DNA from: Pararhizobium sp. | GTDB taxonomy: Bacteria > Pseudomonadota > Alphaproteobacteria > Rhizobiales > Rhizobiaceae | Length of the DNA stretch: 64,000 nt | Assembly (NCBI GenBank): GCA_017794825.1 | Contig: CP051237.1 | Span: 4,916,501 to 4,980,500 of the forward strand | Reading direction: 5' to 3' | Shown here: positions 42,026 to 50,671 of the stretch, in pieces | Numbering within the stretch: position 1 is the stretch's first letter | Layout of the letters: each line of letters starts with the position of its first letter | The notes under the pieces: model-generated | Told to the model about the DNA's origin: nothing | What the model saw: the letters and a program-made list of their open reading frames with translations, nothing else | Database searches by the model: none | Position numbers and translations under genes: made by a program

Positions 42026-42955
42026 ATGTCGAAAAACGAAATCAAGGCCTTTCCCGCGACAATCAGCGATACGCAAACGCTTCTCGAAAGCCAGGACTAT
42101 GTCGCGAGCCGCGCGCTCGCCACGGTGTTGTATCTGGGACTCAAGATGCGCCGGCCGATCTTTCTTGAAGGCGAGGCCGGCGTCGGCAAGACCGAAATCG
42201 CAAAAGTGCTCTCCCAGGCGCTGGGCAGGCCGTTGATCAGGCTTCAGTGCTACGAAGGCCTCGACATTTCCTCGGCGGTCTATGAGTGGAATTATCCGGC
42301 GCAGATGCTCGAGATCCGCATGGCCGAAGCCACCGGAGAAACCAGTCGCGATAGCATAGAGAAGGGTATCTTTTCCGAACGCTACCTGATCAAGCGCCCC
42401 GTTCTGCAGGCGGTGTCGGCGCCGATCGGCGAGGCCCCGGTTTTGCTGATCGACGAACTCGACCGCACGGATGAGGCCTTCGAGGCTTTCCTTCTTGAAA
42501 TCCTTTCCGACAACCAGGTCACGATACCGGAAATCGGCACGATCAAGGCGGCGGAACCGCCAATCGTGATCATTACGACCAACCGGACGCGCGAGATCCA
42601 TGACGCCTTGAAGCGGCGTTGCCTCTATCACTGGGTGGATTATCCGGATGCGGCGACGGAACTGGAGATCATCAGGCGCAAGGTTCCGGGCTGCAATGAG
42701 GACCTGTCGGCCGAGATCGTCGCCTATGTTCAGAAACTGCGCGAGATTGAGCTATTCAAGAACCCGGGCGTCGCCGAAACGATCGACTGGGCGACGGCTC
42801 TGACCGAACTCGACAAGCTGGCGCTCGATCCCGAAACCGTGTCTGACACTTTGGGAACGCTGCTGAAATATCAGGACGACATTGCCCGGATCGAGGGCAG
42901 CGAAGGCCGGAAAATCCTCGAAGAGGTCAAATCCGGTCTGTCCGCGACACAGTAG
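42026..42955 (+). CDS. MoxR-type AAA+ ATPase, CoxD-like
   Basis: A 309-residue MoxR-family AAA+ ATPase: Walker A GEAGVGKTE (about 46-54), Walker B VLLIDELDRTDE (about 137-148) and sensor-1 IIITTNRTREIHDALKRRC. With the VWA protein encoded next (6 bp gap) it forms the CoxD-CoxE pair, which in Oligotropha (carboxydotrophs) helps assemble the copper-sulfur-molybdenum site of CO dehydrogenase. MoxR-VWA pairs act generally as chaperones for metal-cofactor insertion. No CO dehydrogenase subunit genes are in the window, so the client is unknown. Confidence 0.9.
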   Translation: MSKNEIKAFPATISDTQTLLESQDYVASRALATVLYLGLKMRRPIFLEGEAGVGKTEIAKVLSQALGRPLIRLQCYEGLDISSAVYEWNYPAQMLEIRMAEATGETSRDSIEKGIFSERYLIKRPVLQAVSAPIGEAPVLLIDELDRTDEAFEAFLLEILSDNQVTIPEIGTIKAAEPPIVIITTNRTREIHDALKRRCLYHWVDYPDAATELEIIRRKVPGCNEDLSAEIVAYVQKLREIELFKNPGVAETIDWATALTELDKLALDPETVSDTLGTLLKYQDDIARIEGSEGRKILEEVKSGLSATQ

Positions 42956-42961
42956 AGCGAG

Positions 42962-44176
42962 ATGACCACCACCGATCAGGCAGTGGAAACCGGCAGGCTG
43001 GCCGACAATATCGTCTTTTTCGCGCGGACCCTGCGAAAGGCCGGAATGCGGATCGGACCGGCGGCCGTGCGCGACGCCATCGAGGCCGTCCGCGTTGGCG
43101 GTATCGGCTCACGCGAGGATTTTTACTGGACGCTGCACGCCGTTCTCGTCAATCGCCGCGAGGATCATGTCCTGTTCGACGAGGCGTTCCGGCTGTTCTG
43201 GCGGTCGCGCGACCTCGTTGAAAAGATGCTGGAACTGTTTTCGCCGGTCGCGCCGCCCAACCGGCCGCGCGAAAAACCGCGCGCCGGTGAAACCCGCATC
43301 AACGATGCGCTCGCCGAAAACCACCGCAATCCGCCGACGCGTGACGCGCCGCCGGAGATCGAGGTCGACGCGCGGCAATCGAGTTCCGGGACGGAAGTCC
43401 TCAGATCGCTCGATTTTGCGCAGATGACGGCAGCCGAGATGGAGGAGGCGAAGCGGGCTCTCGCTCAGATGGTGCTGCCGGTGGATATGGTTCGCACACG
43501 CCGCTATCGCCGCGCTTCGAATGGCCGGCACATCGATCCTCGCGCCACGATGAGAACCGCCTTGAGACGTGGCGGTTCGATTATCTTGCCCGAGTTTCGA
43601 AAACGTAGGGAGATCCATCCGCCGCTCGTCGTGCTCGCCGATATCTCCGGATCCATGAACCAGTACACGCGCATCTTCCTGCATTTTCTGCACTTTTTGA
43701 CGGAGAAACGCCGCAAGGTTCATACGTTTCTCTTCGGCACGCGATTGACGAACGTGACACGGCAAATGCGTTTCAAGGATCCCGACGTCGCTGTAGAGGA
43801 GTGTTCGGGTGCTGTGGAGGACTGGTCCGGCGGCACGCGTATCGCCGAGACCCTGGAAGAGTTCAATCGCCTGTGGTCGCGACGCGTTCTTTCACAGGGC
43901 GCGGTTGTGCTGCTGATCACCGACGGTCTGGAGCGGGAGGTCGACAACGATCTTGAAGCGCAGATCGAGAGGCTGCACAAATCCTGCCGAAGGCTCATCT
44001 GGCTCAATCCGTTGCTGCGTTTCGACGGGTTCGAGGCGCGCGCAGGCGGCGTGAGAAAGATGCTTCCGCATGTTGACGAGTTTCGCGCGGTGCACAATCT
44101 TAACGCCATATCCGATCTGGTGGCGGCGCTGGACGGAGGCGGAAAGGACGATGTGGATCCACGGCGGTTCCTTTAG
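42962..44176 (+). CDS. VWA-domain protein, CoxE-like
   Basis: A 404-residue CoxE-type protein. The N-terminal helical half (about 1-180) carries an acidic/basic central stretch. The C-terminal von Willebrand A domain holds the MIDAS residues DISGS (about 228-232), the GGTRIAE segment (Thr at the second metal contact) and LITDGLER. It is the partner of the MoxR ATPase encoded just upstream. Together they probably act as an energy-driven chaperone in molybdenum-hydroxylase maturation. Confidence 0.9.
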   Translation: MTTTDQAVETGRLADNIVFFARTLRKAGMRIGPAAVRDAIEAVRVGGIGSREDFYWTLHAVLVNRREDHVLFDEAFRLFWRSRDLVEKMLELFSPVAPPNRPREKPRAGETRINDALAENHRNPPTRDAPPEIEVDARQSSSGTEVLRSLDFAQMTAAEMEEAKRALAQMVLPVDMVRTRRYRRASNGRHIDPRATMRTALRRGGSIILPEFRKRREIHPPLVVLADISGSMNQYTRIFLHFLHFLTEKRRKVHTFLFGTRLTNVTRQMRFKDPDVAVEECSGAVEDWSGGTRIAETLEEFNRLWSRRVLSQGAVVLLITDGLEREVDNDLEAQIERLHKSCRRLIWLNPLLRFDGFEARAGGVRKMLPHVDEFRAVHNLNAISDLVAALDGGGKDDVDPRRFL

Positions 44177-44202
44177 ACGGCCTGGTCCGAGGGAGATTTT
44201 TC

Positions 44203-44532
44203 ATGAGCGATGTCGAAGATATTCAGGATCCGCTCTCCATTGCGGAGAAATGGAAGGATGAGGGCCGGGACGTTGCGATAGCAACTGTCGTTCAGACCTG
44301 GGGATCGGCGCCGCGTCCCGTAGGCAGCCATCTGGTGATCGACGGCGAAGGCAACTTTGAGGGGTCCGTATCGGGAGGCTGTGTCGAAGGCGCGGTGATC
44401 AGCGAGGCGCTGGATGTCATTGGAGCCGGCAAACCGAAGATGCTTGAGTTCGGCGTCGCCGACGAGACAGCCTGGCGGGTTGGGCTTTCCTGCGGAGGAA
44501 AGATATCCGTCTATGTCGAAAGGCTGGTTTAG
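44203..44532 (+). CDS. XdhC/CoxI N-terminal domain protein
   Basis: A 109-residue protein equal to the N-terminal XdhC_CoxI domain: ATVVQTWGSAPRPVGSHLVI, the GSVSGGCVEGAV motif with a conserved Cys, and LSCGGKISVYVERL. XdhC binds molybdenum cofactor and delivers its sulfurated form to xanthine-dehydrogenase-type enzymes. The ATG at 44203 lies behind a GAGGGAGA site. The stop at 44530-44532 is TAG and is in the same frame as the next gene, which starts only 3 bp later, so the two halves together equal one normal XdhC. Confidence 0.9.
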   Translation: MSDVEDIQDPLSIAEKWKDEGRDVAIATVVQTWGSAPRPVGSHLVIDGEGNFEGSVSGGCVEGAVISEALDVIGAGKPKMLEFGVADETAWRVGLSCGGKISVYVERLV

Positions 44533-44535
44533 ACG

Positions 44536-45228
44536 GTGGATTTCCAACTCCTGCAAAAACTCAATGCGGAGCGGGCGGCGCGGCGCGCCGTCATCCATGT
44601 CACCGGCGTCGATGATGACGACGAGCAACTCGTCCTCGAACAGGACCAGATATCCGGGGAACTCGGAGAGGCCGTCGTCAAGGCCTTCAATTCAGGCAAA
44701 TCATCGATGGTCGAGATTGCGGGGCGCAAGACGTTCCTCAATGTCTACCTCCCTCCGGCCCGCATCGTCGTTATCGGCGCCGTCCACATCAGTCAGGCGC
44801 TTGCGCCCATGGCCAAACTTGCCGGTTTCGACGTGCGCGTCATCGATCCGCGCGGTGCATTCGCCACGGAAGCGAGGTTCGCCGACGTCGATCTGGTTGC
44901 TGAATGGCCCGATGAAGCGCTCGAAACCAGCCCGCTCGACGCCTATACCGCGCTTGCGGCGCTGACCCACGACCCCAAGATCGACGATTTTCCGTTGCAG
45001 GCGGCGATCGATGCGCAATGCTTCTACATTGGCGCGCTTGGCAGTCGAAAGACGCATGCGTCCCGCGTTGCGCGGCTCGTCGAGGCAGGCAAGTCAGAGG
45101 CCGAGATCGGGCGCATTTCCGCGCCCATCGGCCTCGATATCGGAGCGGCAAGCCCATCCGAAATCGCTGTCGCAATTCTTGCGGACATCATCCAGGCGCT
45201 CAGAAAGCGAAAGGCGGTCGCCCAGTGA
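44536..45228 (+). CDS. XdhC Rossmann-domain protein
   Basis: A 230-residue protein equal to the C-terminal XdhC Rossmann domain: IVVIGAVHISQALAPMAKL nucleotide site, VIDPRGAFATEARF, and FYIGALGSRKTHASRVARL. It begins with a GTG 3 bp after the TAG of the N-terminal-domain gene, in the same reading frame, and its stop overlaps the start of the MoeA/MocA fusion gene. It presumably works with the N-terminal half to bind and sulfurate molybdenum cofactor. Confidence 0.88.
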   Translation: MDFQLLQKLNAERAARRAVIHVTGVDDDDEQLVLEQDQISGELGEAVVKAFNSGKSSMVEIAGRKTFLNVYLPPARIVVIGAVHISQALAPMAKLAGFDVRVIDPRGAFATEARFADVDLVAEWPDEALETSPLDAYTALAALTHDPKIDDFPLQAAIDAQCFYIGALGSRKTHASRVARLVEAGKSEAEIGRISAPIGLDIGAASPSEIAVAILADIIQALRKRKAVAQ

Positions 45229-46859
45229 AATTTGGTCCCGTTGGGCTCGATGACGCAATTGGCGCAGTGCTTGCGCACTCCGTCAAGGCGGGCGCGCGAC
45301 GGCTGAGAAAGGGCACGGTCCTCGGCGAGGACGAAATCGCCATGCTCCGCGACGCCGGCATTGGTGAAGTCATCGTGGCGAGGCTTGACTCCGGGGACGT
45401 TGGAGAGGACGCAGCCGCAGGCGCGCTCGGCAATTCCATGGTCGAGCCGGGACTGACTGCGGAGTCCGCGTCGACGGGAAGGGTCAATCTGGTTGCGCGC
45501 TGGAATGGCCTGTTTCGGGTCAATCGTGACCGGGTTGACGCGTTCAACCGCATTGATCCGGCGATAACGCTCGCCACCGTGCCTGATTGCACGACCCTTC
45601 TGGCGGGCGAGATGGCGGCGACCGTCAAGATCATCCCGCTCGCCGTTTCTGAAAGTCCGTTGGCGGATGCGCTTGCGCTTCTGGAGGGAGACGCCATTTT
45701 TCGCGTAAAGCCCTTTGAATCGCGCGCCGTCGGTTTGATCGCCACCGAACTGCCGGCCCTGAAACCTTCTGTCATGGACAAGACCGCGCGTCTGCTTGCC
45801 CAACGGCTCGGAGTCTCTGGCAGCGAAATCAAGACGGAACGTCGCGTTCCACACGATGCGAAGGCGGTCGCTGGCGCCATTCGCGCGTTGGCTGAGGACT
45901 GCGACATGATCGTCGTTTTCGGCGCGTCAGCAGTTGTGGACGATCATGACGTGATCCCGGCGGCGATCGAGCTTGCCGGTGGGGCTGTCGAACGCGTCGG
46001 CATGCCGGTCGATCCGGGTAATCTTCTTGTGCTCGGACGGCTTGACCAAATCCCTGTCATCGGCGCGCCAGGATGCGCGCGCAGTCCGAAGGAAAACGGC
46101 TTCGACTGGGTGCTTGCCCGCATTCTCGCCGGTGAAACGCCAACCTCCGACGTCATCGCCGGAATGGGCGTCGGCGGTTTGCTGGCGGAAATCCCGAGCA
46201 GGCCTTCGCCGCGTCAGGCGGGAGAAACGCCAGGGAGCCTCAAGCCCGTGCTGGAGATCGTCATCCTCGCCGCCGGCAAATCCAGCCGTATGCAACAGGG
46301 ACCATCCGGCGACGCTCCGCACAAATTGCTCGCCGAGTTTGACGGCGTTCCCCTGATACGCCGCACGGTCGAAACGGCATTGGCGTCTGGCGTCGGCGCC
46401 GTTCATGTAGTGACCGGCTACCGCGCTGCGGACATGGAAACGGCTTTGGCCGGGCTCGACGTCGATCTCGTACCTTGCCCTGATTACCACGACGGCATGG
46501 CGTCTTCGCTGCGCGCCGGTCTTGCCGCGCTGTCGGAAAAGACCTCCGGAATGCTTGTCTTGCTTGCGGACATGCCATTTGTCTCGGCGGATGATCTTCG
46601 CCGTCTCGCAAAGGCTTTCGATGATGCTGGCGGCCAGTCGATCACTCGCGCAGCCAGCGGGAACAAGCGAGGCAATCCGTTGATCTTGCCCAGAAGCACA
46701 TTCGTCGCCATCGGCCAGTTGGAAGGCGATATCGGAGCCAGGAGCATCGTCGCCTCCAGCGGTCTCGATGTCGTCGACGTCGATATCGGAGACGCCGCGC
46801 TGATAGACGTGGATACGCGGGAGGCGGTGACGGAAGCCGGAGGCGTATTGAAGGGCTGA
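45225..46859 (+). CDS. MoeA-like/MocA-like fusion, molybdenum-cofactor protein
   Basis: A 544-residue two-domain protein. The N-terminal about 335 residues are a molybdopterin-binding domain of the MoeA/MogA kind (MVVFGASAVVDDHDVIPAAIE-like segment near 225-245 with GMPVDPGN). The C-terminal about 190 residues are a MobA-like nucleotidyltransferase of the MocA type (VILAAGKSSRMQ signature, HKLLAEFDGVPLIRR, LLADMPFVS). MocA makes molybdopterin cytosine dinucleotide, the form used by xanthine-dehydrogenase-family enzymes. Start is a GTG at 45225 overlapping the stop of the XdhC half (GTGA). A 69-codon longer frame is an overlap artefact. Confidence 0.88.
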   Translation: MKFGPVGLDDAIGAVLAHSVKAGARRLRKGTVLGEDEIAMLRDAGIGEVIVARLDSGDVGEDAAAGALGNSMVEPGLTAESASTGRVNLVARWNGLFRVNRDRVDAFNRIDPAITLATVPDCTTLLAGEMAATVKIIPLAVSESPLADALALLEGDAIFRVKPFESRAVGLIATELPALKPSVMDKTARLLAQRLGVSGSEIKTERRVPHDAKAVAGAIRALAEDCDMIVVFGASAVVDDHDVIPAAIELAGGAVERVGMPVDPGNLLVLGRLDQIPVIGAPGCARSPKENGFDWVLARILAGETPTSDVIAGMGVGGLLAEIPSRPSPRQAGETPGSLKPVLEIVILAAGKSSRMQQGPSGDAPHKLLAEFDGVPLIRRTVETALASGVGAVHVVTGYRAADMETALAGLDVDLVPCPDYHDGMASSLRAGLAALSEKTSGMLVLLADMPFVSADDLRRLAKAFDDAGGQSITRAASGNKRGNPLILPRSTFVAIGQLEGDIGARSIVASSGLDVVDVDIGDAALIDVDTREAVTEAGGVLKG

Positions 46860-46964
46860 CCAGTCCAAGGGTCTATTTGACCGGTGGAACTGCAGCCCGG
46901 CCATTCTGCCACGTATTGATATACGGTATGTTCAGGCCCAGTTTGGAAATCGGAGGGGCCTGTG

Positions 46965-48026
46965 ATGAATGTGATGGTCGTTGGCGCGGGGCCGACCGGA
47001 CTGACTGCTGCGGTCGAGCTTGCAAGGCGCGGCGTCGATGTCCGTATCGTAGACAAGCGCGCCGAGGGCTCCGGCTTCTCTCGGGCCGTTGGCATTCTGC
47101 CCAAAAGTCTCGAACTGCTGGAAGCGTCGGGCGCAAGCGCACGATTGCTCGATGAAGGCGTCAGAATTCAGCGCGTCCATGTTTTTCAGGGAAAACAGGA
47201 ACTACTCACGGTATCGCTGGGTCAGCAAGGCGCTGACGGTGGTTTCATTCTCGCGTTGGCGCAGGACCGAACGGAAGCGATCCTGCGCGACTGCCTCTCA
47301 AACCATGGCGTCGCCGTGGAATGGTCGCGAGAACTGACCGATTTCAGGCAGGAGGGCGACCGCGTCTTCGCGGTCTTTGCGGACGGCGCGACGGAGGACT
47401 TCGACTACCTGGTTGGGGCCGACGGCGTTCGAAGCCGCGTTCGCGACGCGCTTGGCGTCGACTATGACGGGATCAATCTGCCAGAAACCTGGTCGATCGC
47501 CGATGTCGACGCAAACGGCTGGCCCTTTGACAAGAGCTTTGTCGTCTTCAGGCTGGATCATGGCCGGGTGGCGGTGGTTGTGCCGCTCGAAGCCAATCGA
47601 TACCGGGTCATCTCGAACACGGACAACGCGCTTGCGGCGCTGCCTTTGCCGCTGGCGGTCACGAATATCCATCGCGAAGGCGAATTCAAGATATCCGTTC
47701 GTCAGGTCGACCGATACAACGTCGACCGGGTCTATCTCGCCGGCGACGCAGCCCACTGTCATTCGCCGGTCGGGGGAAGGGGCATGAATCTGGGTATCGA
47801 CGATGCGGCGGAATTCGCCAGGAGGCTCGCAGACGGAACGCTCGAAGGCTACGGCGAAAGTCGACACGCGCGCGGCAGGCGCGTCATCAAGGCCAGCGAG
47901 GGTCTGAGAAAATTCGTGACGTCGAAATCCGGTATCAACGCCATGCTGTTTCGCGTTTTGACGGCGGCCGTCGGTCGCGTGCCCGCCCTGCAACGTGGTC
48001 TTGGCAGGGCGATGCTGTACGACTGA
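46965..48026 (+). CDS. FAD-dependent aromatic-type monooxygenase
   Basis: A 353-residue flavoprotein monooxygenase of the PheA/UbiH-like group: dinucleotide fold VVGAGPTGLTAAVELARRG at the N-terminus, the DG motif VGADGVRSRVRDALG, and the second FAD motif VYLAGDAAHCHSPVGGRGMNLGIDDA. ATG at 46965 behind CGGAGGGG; a GTG one codon earlier is possible. It follows the maturation run after 105 bp and could be transcribed with it. The flavin reductase at the head of the run is not required by this class, which reduces its own FAD. Substrate unknown. Confidence 0.87.
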   Translation: MNVMVVGAGPTGLTAAVELARRGVDVRIVDKRAEGSGFSRAVGILPKSLELLEASGASARLLDEGVRIQRVHVFQGKQELLTVSLGQQGADGGFILALAQDRTEAILRDCLSNHGVAVEWSRELTDFRQEGDRVFAVFADGATEDFDYLVGADGVRSRVRDALGVDYDGINLPETWSIADVDANGWPFDKSFVVFRLDHGRVAVVVPLEANRYRVISNTDNALAALPLPLAVTNIHREGEFKISVRQVDRYNVDRVYLAGDAAHCHSPVGGRGMNLGIDDAAEFARRLADGTLEGYGESRHARGRRVIKASEGLRKFVTSKSGINAMLFRVLTAAVGRVPALQRGLGRAMLYD

Positions 48027-48034
48027 GCGAACTC

Positions 48035-49231
48035 TCAGGAAACGGCGTTGGCCGCCGCAAGGCCCCGCTGGATATCCGCTAGCAGGTCCTCGGTGTCCTC
48101 CAGACCGATCTGCAGCCTGATGACTGGTCCTTCCTTCGGCTGCTTTACCACGACCCGGTCACCCAGATAGACGGGCACCGCCAGGCTTTCGAAGCCGCCC
48201 CAGGAATAGCCGAGACCGAAGATGTCGAGAGCGTCCAGGAAGGCGTCCGCTTTCTGTTTCCAGCGCGACGCCGATGCATCGCCGCCGTCGAGCACGATGG
48301 AGAATAGTCCGCTCGAGCCGCTGAAATCGCGTTTCCACAAGTCGTGTCCCGGGAATTCCGGAAGCGCCGGATGCAGAACCCTGGCGACGCCGGCGGCGTC
48401 CTGCAGTCGTTGCGCAATGCTGAGCGCGCTTTTTTCATGATGGGCGAGCCTGACCGCCATGGAGCGCAACCCGCGCAATACCAGATAGATGTCGTCCGGT
48501 CCGGCGCAGGCGCCGAAGGTGACATAGGTCTCGTAAAGTTTCTCCCAGTATTTTTCATTTGCCGACACCATGCCCAGCAGCACGTCCGAATGCCCTGACG
48601 GGTACTTCGTTCCGGCGTGTACGACGATGTCTACGCCGAAACTCATCGCCTTGTAGAAGACGGCTGTGGCCCAGGTGTTGTCGAGCATGACCATGGCGTC
48701 ATGACGATGGGCGACCTCGACGATTGCCGGGATATCCTGGATCTCGTAGGTGTTCGATCCCGGTGTCTCGGTAAAAACAATACGCGTGTTCGGCTTGAAC
48801 AGGGTTTCGATGTTCGCGCCGATTTCCGGGTCGTAGTAGGTGGTTTCCACCCCCATGTTCGCCAGGATCGTGTTGCAGAACCTGCGGGTCGGGCTGTAAA
48901 CGGAGTCGACCACCAGAATGTGATCTCCGGTTTTCAGGAAACCAAGCAGCGGAATTGTGATGGCGGCAAGGCCGGACGGAACAACGATCGTGCCCGCCGC
49001 GCCCTCGATTTCCGTGATCGCGTCGGCAAGCGCGTCGGATGTGGGGGTGCCGCGCGTGCCGTATGTGTACTTCTGTTCGCGGGAGGCGAGCGTCGCCGCA
49101 TCGGGAAACAGCACTGTCGAAGCATGCACCACCGGCGGATTGACGAATCCGTGAAAATCCCTCGGATTGTTGCCGGCGTGGGTAATGACCGTGTTTATGC
49201 TTTTCTGTGAATCCCGGTACTTGTCTGACAT
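48035..49231 (-). CDS. metC: cystathionine beta-lyase
   Basis: A 398-residue Cys/Met-metabolism PLP enzyme. The PLP-binding lysine is in HAGTKYPSGHSDVLLG (about residue 206); the aromatic stacking and phosphate-site segments GTRGTPTSDALADAI and VPSGLAAITIPLLG are present. The protein resembles MetC of alphaproteobacteria, which splits cystathionine to homocysteine, pyruvate and ammonia. Closely related beta/gamma-lyases cannot be fully excluded. The ATG at 49231 gives family length. It ends 8 bp from the convergent monooxygenase gene. Confidence 0.9.
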   Translation of the reverse strand: MSDKYRDSQKSINTVITHAGNNPRDFHGFVNPPVVHASTVLFPDAATLASREQKYTYGTRGTPTSDALADAITEIEGAAGTIVVPSGLAAITIPLLGFLKTGDHILVVDSVYSPTRRFCNTILANMGVETTYYDPEIGANIETLFKPNTRIVFTETPGSNTYEIQDIPAIVEVAHRHDAMVMLDNTWATAVFYKAMSFGVDIVVHAGTKYPSGHSDVLLGMVSANEKYWEKLYETYVTFGACAGPDDIYLVLRGLRSMAVRLAHHEKSALSIAQRLQDAAGVARVLHPALPEFPGHDLWKRDFSGSSGLFSIVLDGGDASASRWKQKADAFLDALDIFGLGYSWGGFESLAVPVYLGDRVVVKQPKEGPVIRLQIGLEDTEDLLADIQRGLAAANAVS

Positions 49232-49440
49232 GGAGGCATTGATCCTGTTTTGATTTCATCGAGTGCTCTGCCATGCCCCGAGGCAGGGCGCAAGATGCGT
49301 CTAAAGTCCAAGATGCATTGCTTTTGTTGGTCAATTATTCAGGGAAAAGTCGGTTTTTGAGCTAAAGGGCTTGACCAGAGGGGCGATTGTGGAATGTGAT
49401 GACTTTGTCAAAGGCTGTTATGTCGCGTGAAGTCGTCTGT

Positions 49441-49470
49441 TTGACGGCAAATCATCGTCATGCGGCCTAT
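49441..49470 (+). promoter_or_regulatory. candidate aapJ promoter
   Basis: TTGACG (49441-49446) and GCCTAT (49465-49470) are separated by 18 bp, about 40 bp before the aapJ ATG. The -35 is strong and the -10 moderate. Confidence 0.45.
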
Positions 49471-49509
49471 TGGGAGTGACAAACAGGGCAACAGAAAAGG
49501 TTGTATAAA

Positions 49510-50529
49510 ATGAAAAAACAGATTCTGTCGACAATCGTCGGCACAGCGGTCTTGGGCCTGACAGCGGGTTACGCGTCAGCCACCACCCTTGAAGACGTCA
49601 AGGCGAAAGGATCGTTGCAATGCGGCGTGAGTCAGGGTCTCCCCGGCTTCTCGAATCCGGATGACAGTGGCAACTGGTCCGGTCTCGATGTTGATTTCTG
49701 CCGCGCCTTGGCCGCCGCTATTTTCGGCGATGCAACGAAGGTCAACTACACGCCGCTTTCGGCAAAAGAACGTTTCACAGCGCTTCAGTCAGGGGAAGTT
49801 GACGTGCTGTCGAGAAACACCACCTGGACGATGACCCGCGACACCACGCTCGGCCTGAATTTTTCCGTCGTGAACTACTATGACGGTCAGGGCTTCATGA
49901 TCCGCAAGGACATGAACATCAACTCCGCTCTGCAGCTTTCGGGCGCGTCGATCTGCACGAACACCGGTACGACGACCGAGCTGAACGTCGCCGACTATTT
50001 CCGCGCCAACGACATGGAATACGAACTGGTCGCATTCGAAAAGGCCGACGAAGTCGTCGCCGCCTACGATGCGGGACGTTGCGACGTCTACACCACGGAC
50101 GCTTCGGGCCTGTACGCACAGCGCCTCAAGCTGACGGATCCGAACGCCCACGTCGTTCTGCCGGAAATCATTTCCAAGGAACCGCTGGGACCGGTCGTCC
50201 GCCAGGGTGACGACGAGTGGCTCAACGTCATCAAGTGGACCCACTTCGCCATGCTCAATGCTGAAGAACTCGGCGTAACAGCCGAGAATGTCGACAGCAT
50301 GAAGGAAAGCGCCAACCCGGAAATCAAGCGTCTGCTTGGCACCGAAGGCGAGTTCGGCGGAGCCATCGGCCTTCCCAACGACTGGGCCTACAATATCATC
50401 AAGGAAGTCGGAAACTACGGAGAATCCTTCGACCGCAACGTCGGCCCGGATACGCCGCTGGCTATTGCGCGCGGCGTGAATGCGCTGTGGACCAACGGTG
50501 GCCTGCAGTACGGACCTCCGATCCGCTAA
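49510..50529 (+). CDS. aapJ: general amino-acid ABC transporter binding protein AapJ
   Basis: A 339-residue periplasmic amino-acid-binding protein (SBP family 3). Signal peptide MKKQILSTIVGTAVLGLTAG, cleavage near YASA; mature protein has LQCGVSQGLPGFSNPD and WSGLDVDFCRALAAAIFGD at the ligand site, then RNTTWTMTRD. The ATG at 49510 follows AGAAAAGG. It is the first gene of aapJQMP, the broad-range L-amino-acid uptake system of rhizobia and relatives, and a strong hairpin separates it from aapQ. Confidence 0.95.
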   Translation: MKKQILSTIVGTAVLGLTAGYASATTLEDVKAKGSLQCGVSQGLPGFSNPDDSGNWSGLDVDFCRALAAAIFGDATKVNYTPLSAKERFTALQSGEVDVLSRNTTWTMTRDTTLGLNFSVVNYYDGQGFMIRKDMNINSALQLSGASICTNTGTTTELNVADYFRANDMEYELVAFEKADEVVAAYDAGRCDVYTTDASGLYAQRLKLTDPNAHVVLPEIISKEPLGPVVRQGDDEWLNVIKWTHFAMLNAEELGVTAENVDSMKESANPEIKRLLGTEGEFGGAIGLPNDWAYNIIKEVGNYGESFDRNVGPDTPLAIARGVNALWTNGGLQYGPPIR

Positions 50530-50537
50530 TCAACATG

Positions 50538-50582
50538 AAACCGCCCGGTGGAGCACCTCCGCCGGGCGGTTTCACAAAAGAC
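50538..50582 (+). terminator. intercistronic hairpin/attenuator between aapJ and aapQ
   Basis: AAACCGCCCGG (50538-50548) pairs perfectly with CCGGGCGGTTT (50572-50582), an 11-bp stem beginning 9 bp after the aapJ stop. It ends in only a few Ts, so partial termination or 3'-end protection of the aapJ message is likely, giving more binding protein than permease. Confidence 0.8.
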
Positions 50583-50671
50583 GCAAACGATCCGCCTGAA
50601 AGGCGGGCGAGGGGACTACATCACCCGGTCTTCGCGACAATAATCGCGGGATTCGGGCAGGAGAAAGTACT

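Noticed and set aside
44203-45228. XdhC pseudogene caused by a nonsense mutation
   Set aside because: Both halves keep their conserved motifs, the second half has its own GTG start and overlaps the next gene in a coupled manner. A functional split is more likely, so I list two genes.
41521-48026. CO dehydrogenase locus
   Set aside because: Accessory genes of CoxD/E and XdhC type are present, but there is no coxM, coxS or coxL, so naming a CO dehydrogenase locus is not supported.
49232-49509. Riboswitch or leader upstream of metC or aapJ
   Set aside because: I looked for SAM-type conserved motifs and a leader peptide and saw none; only a promoter candidate for aapJ is supportable.
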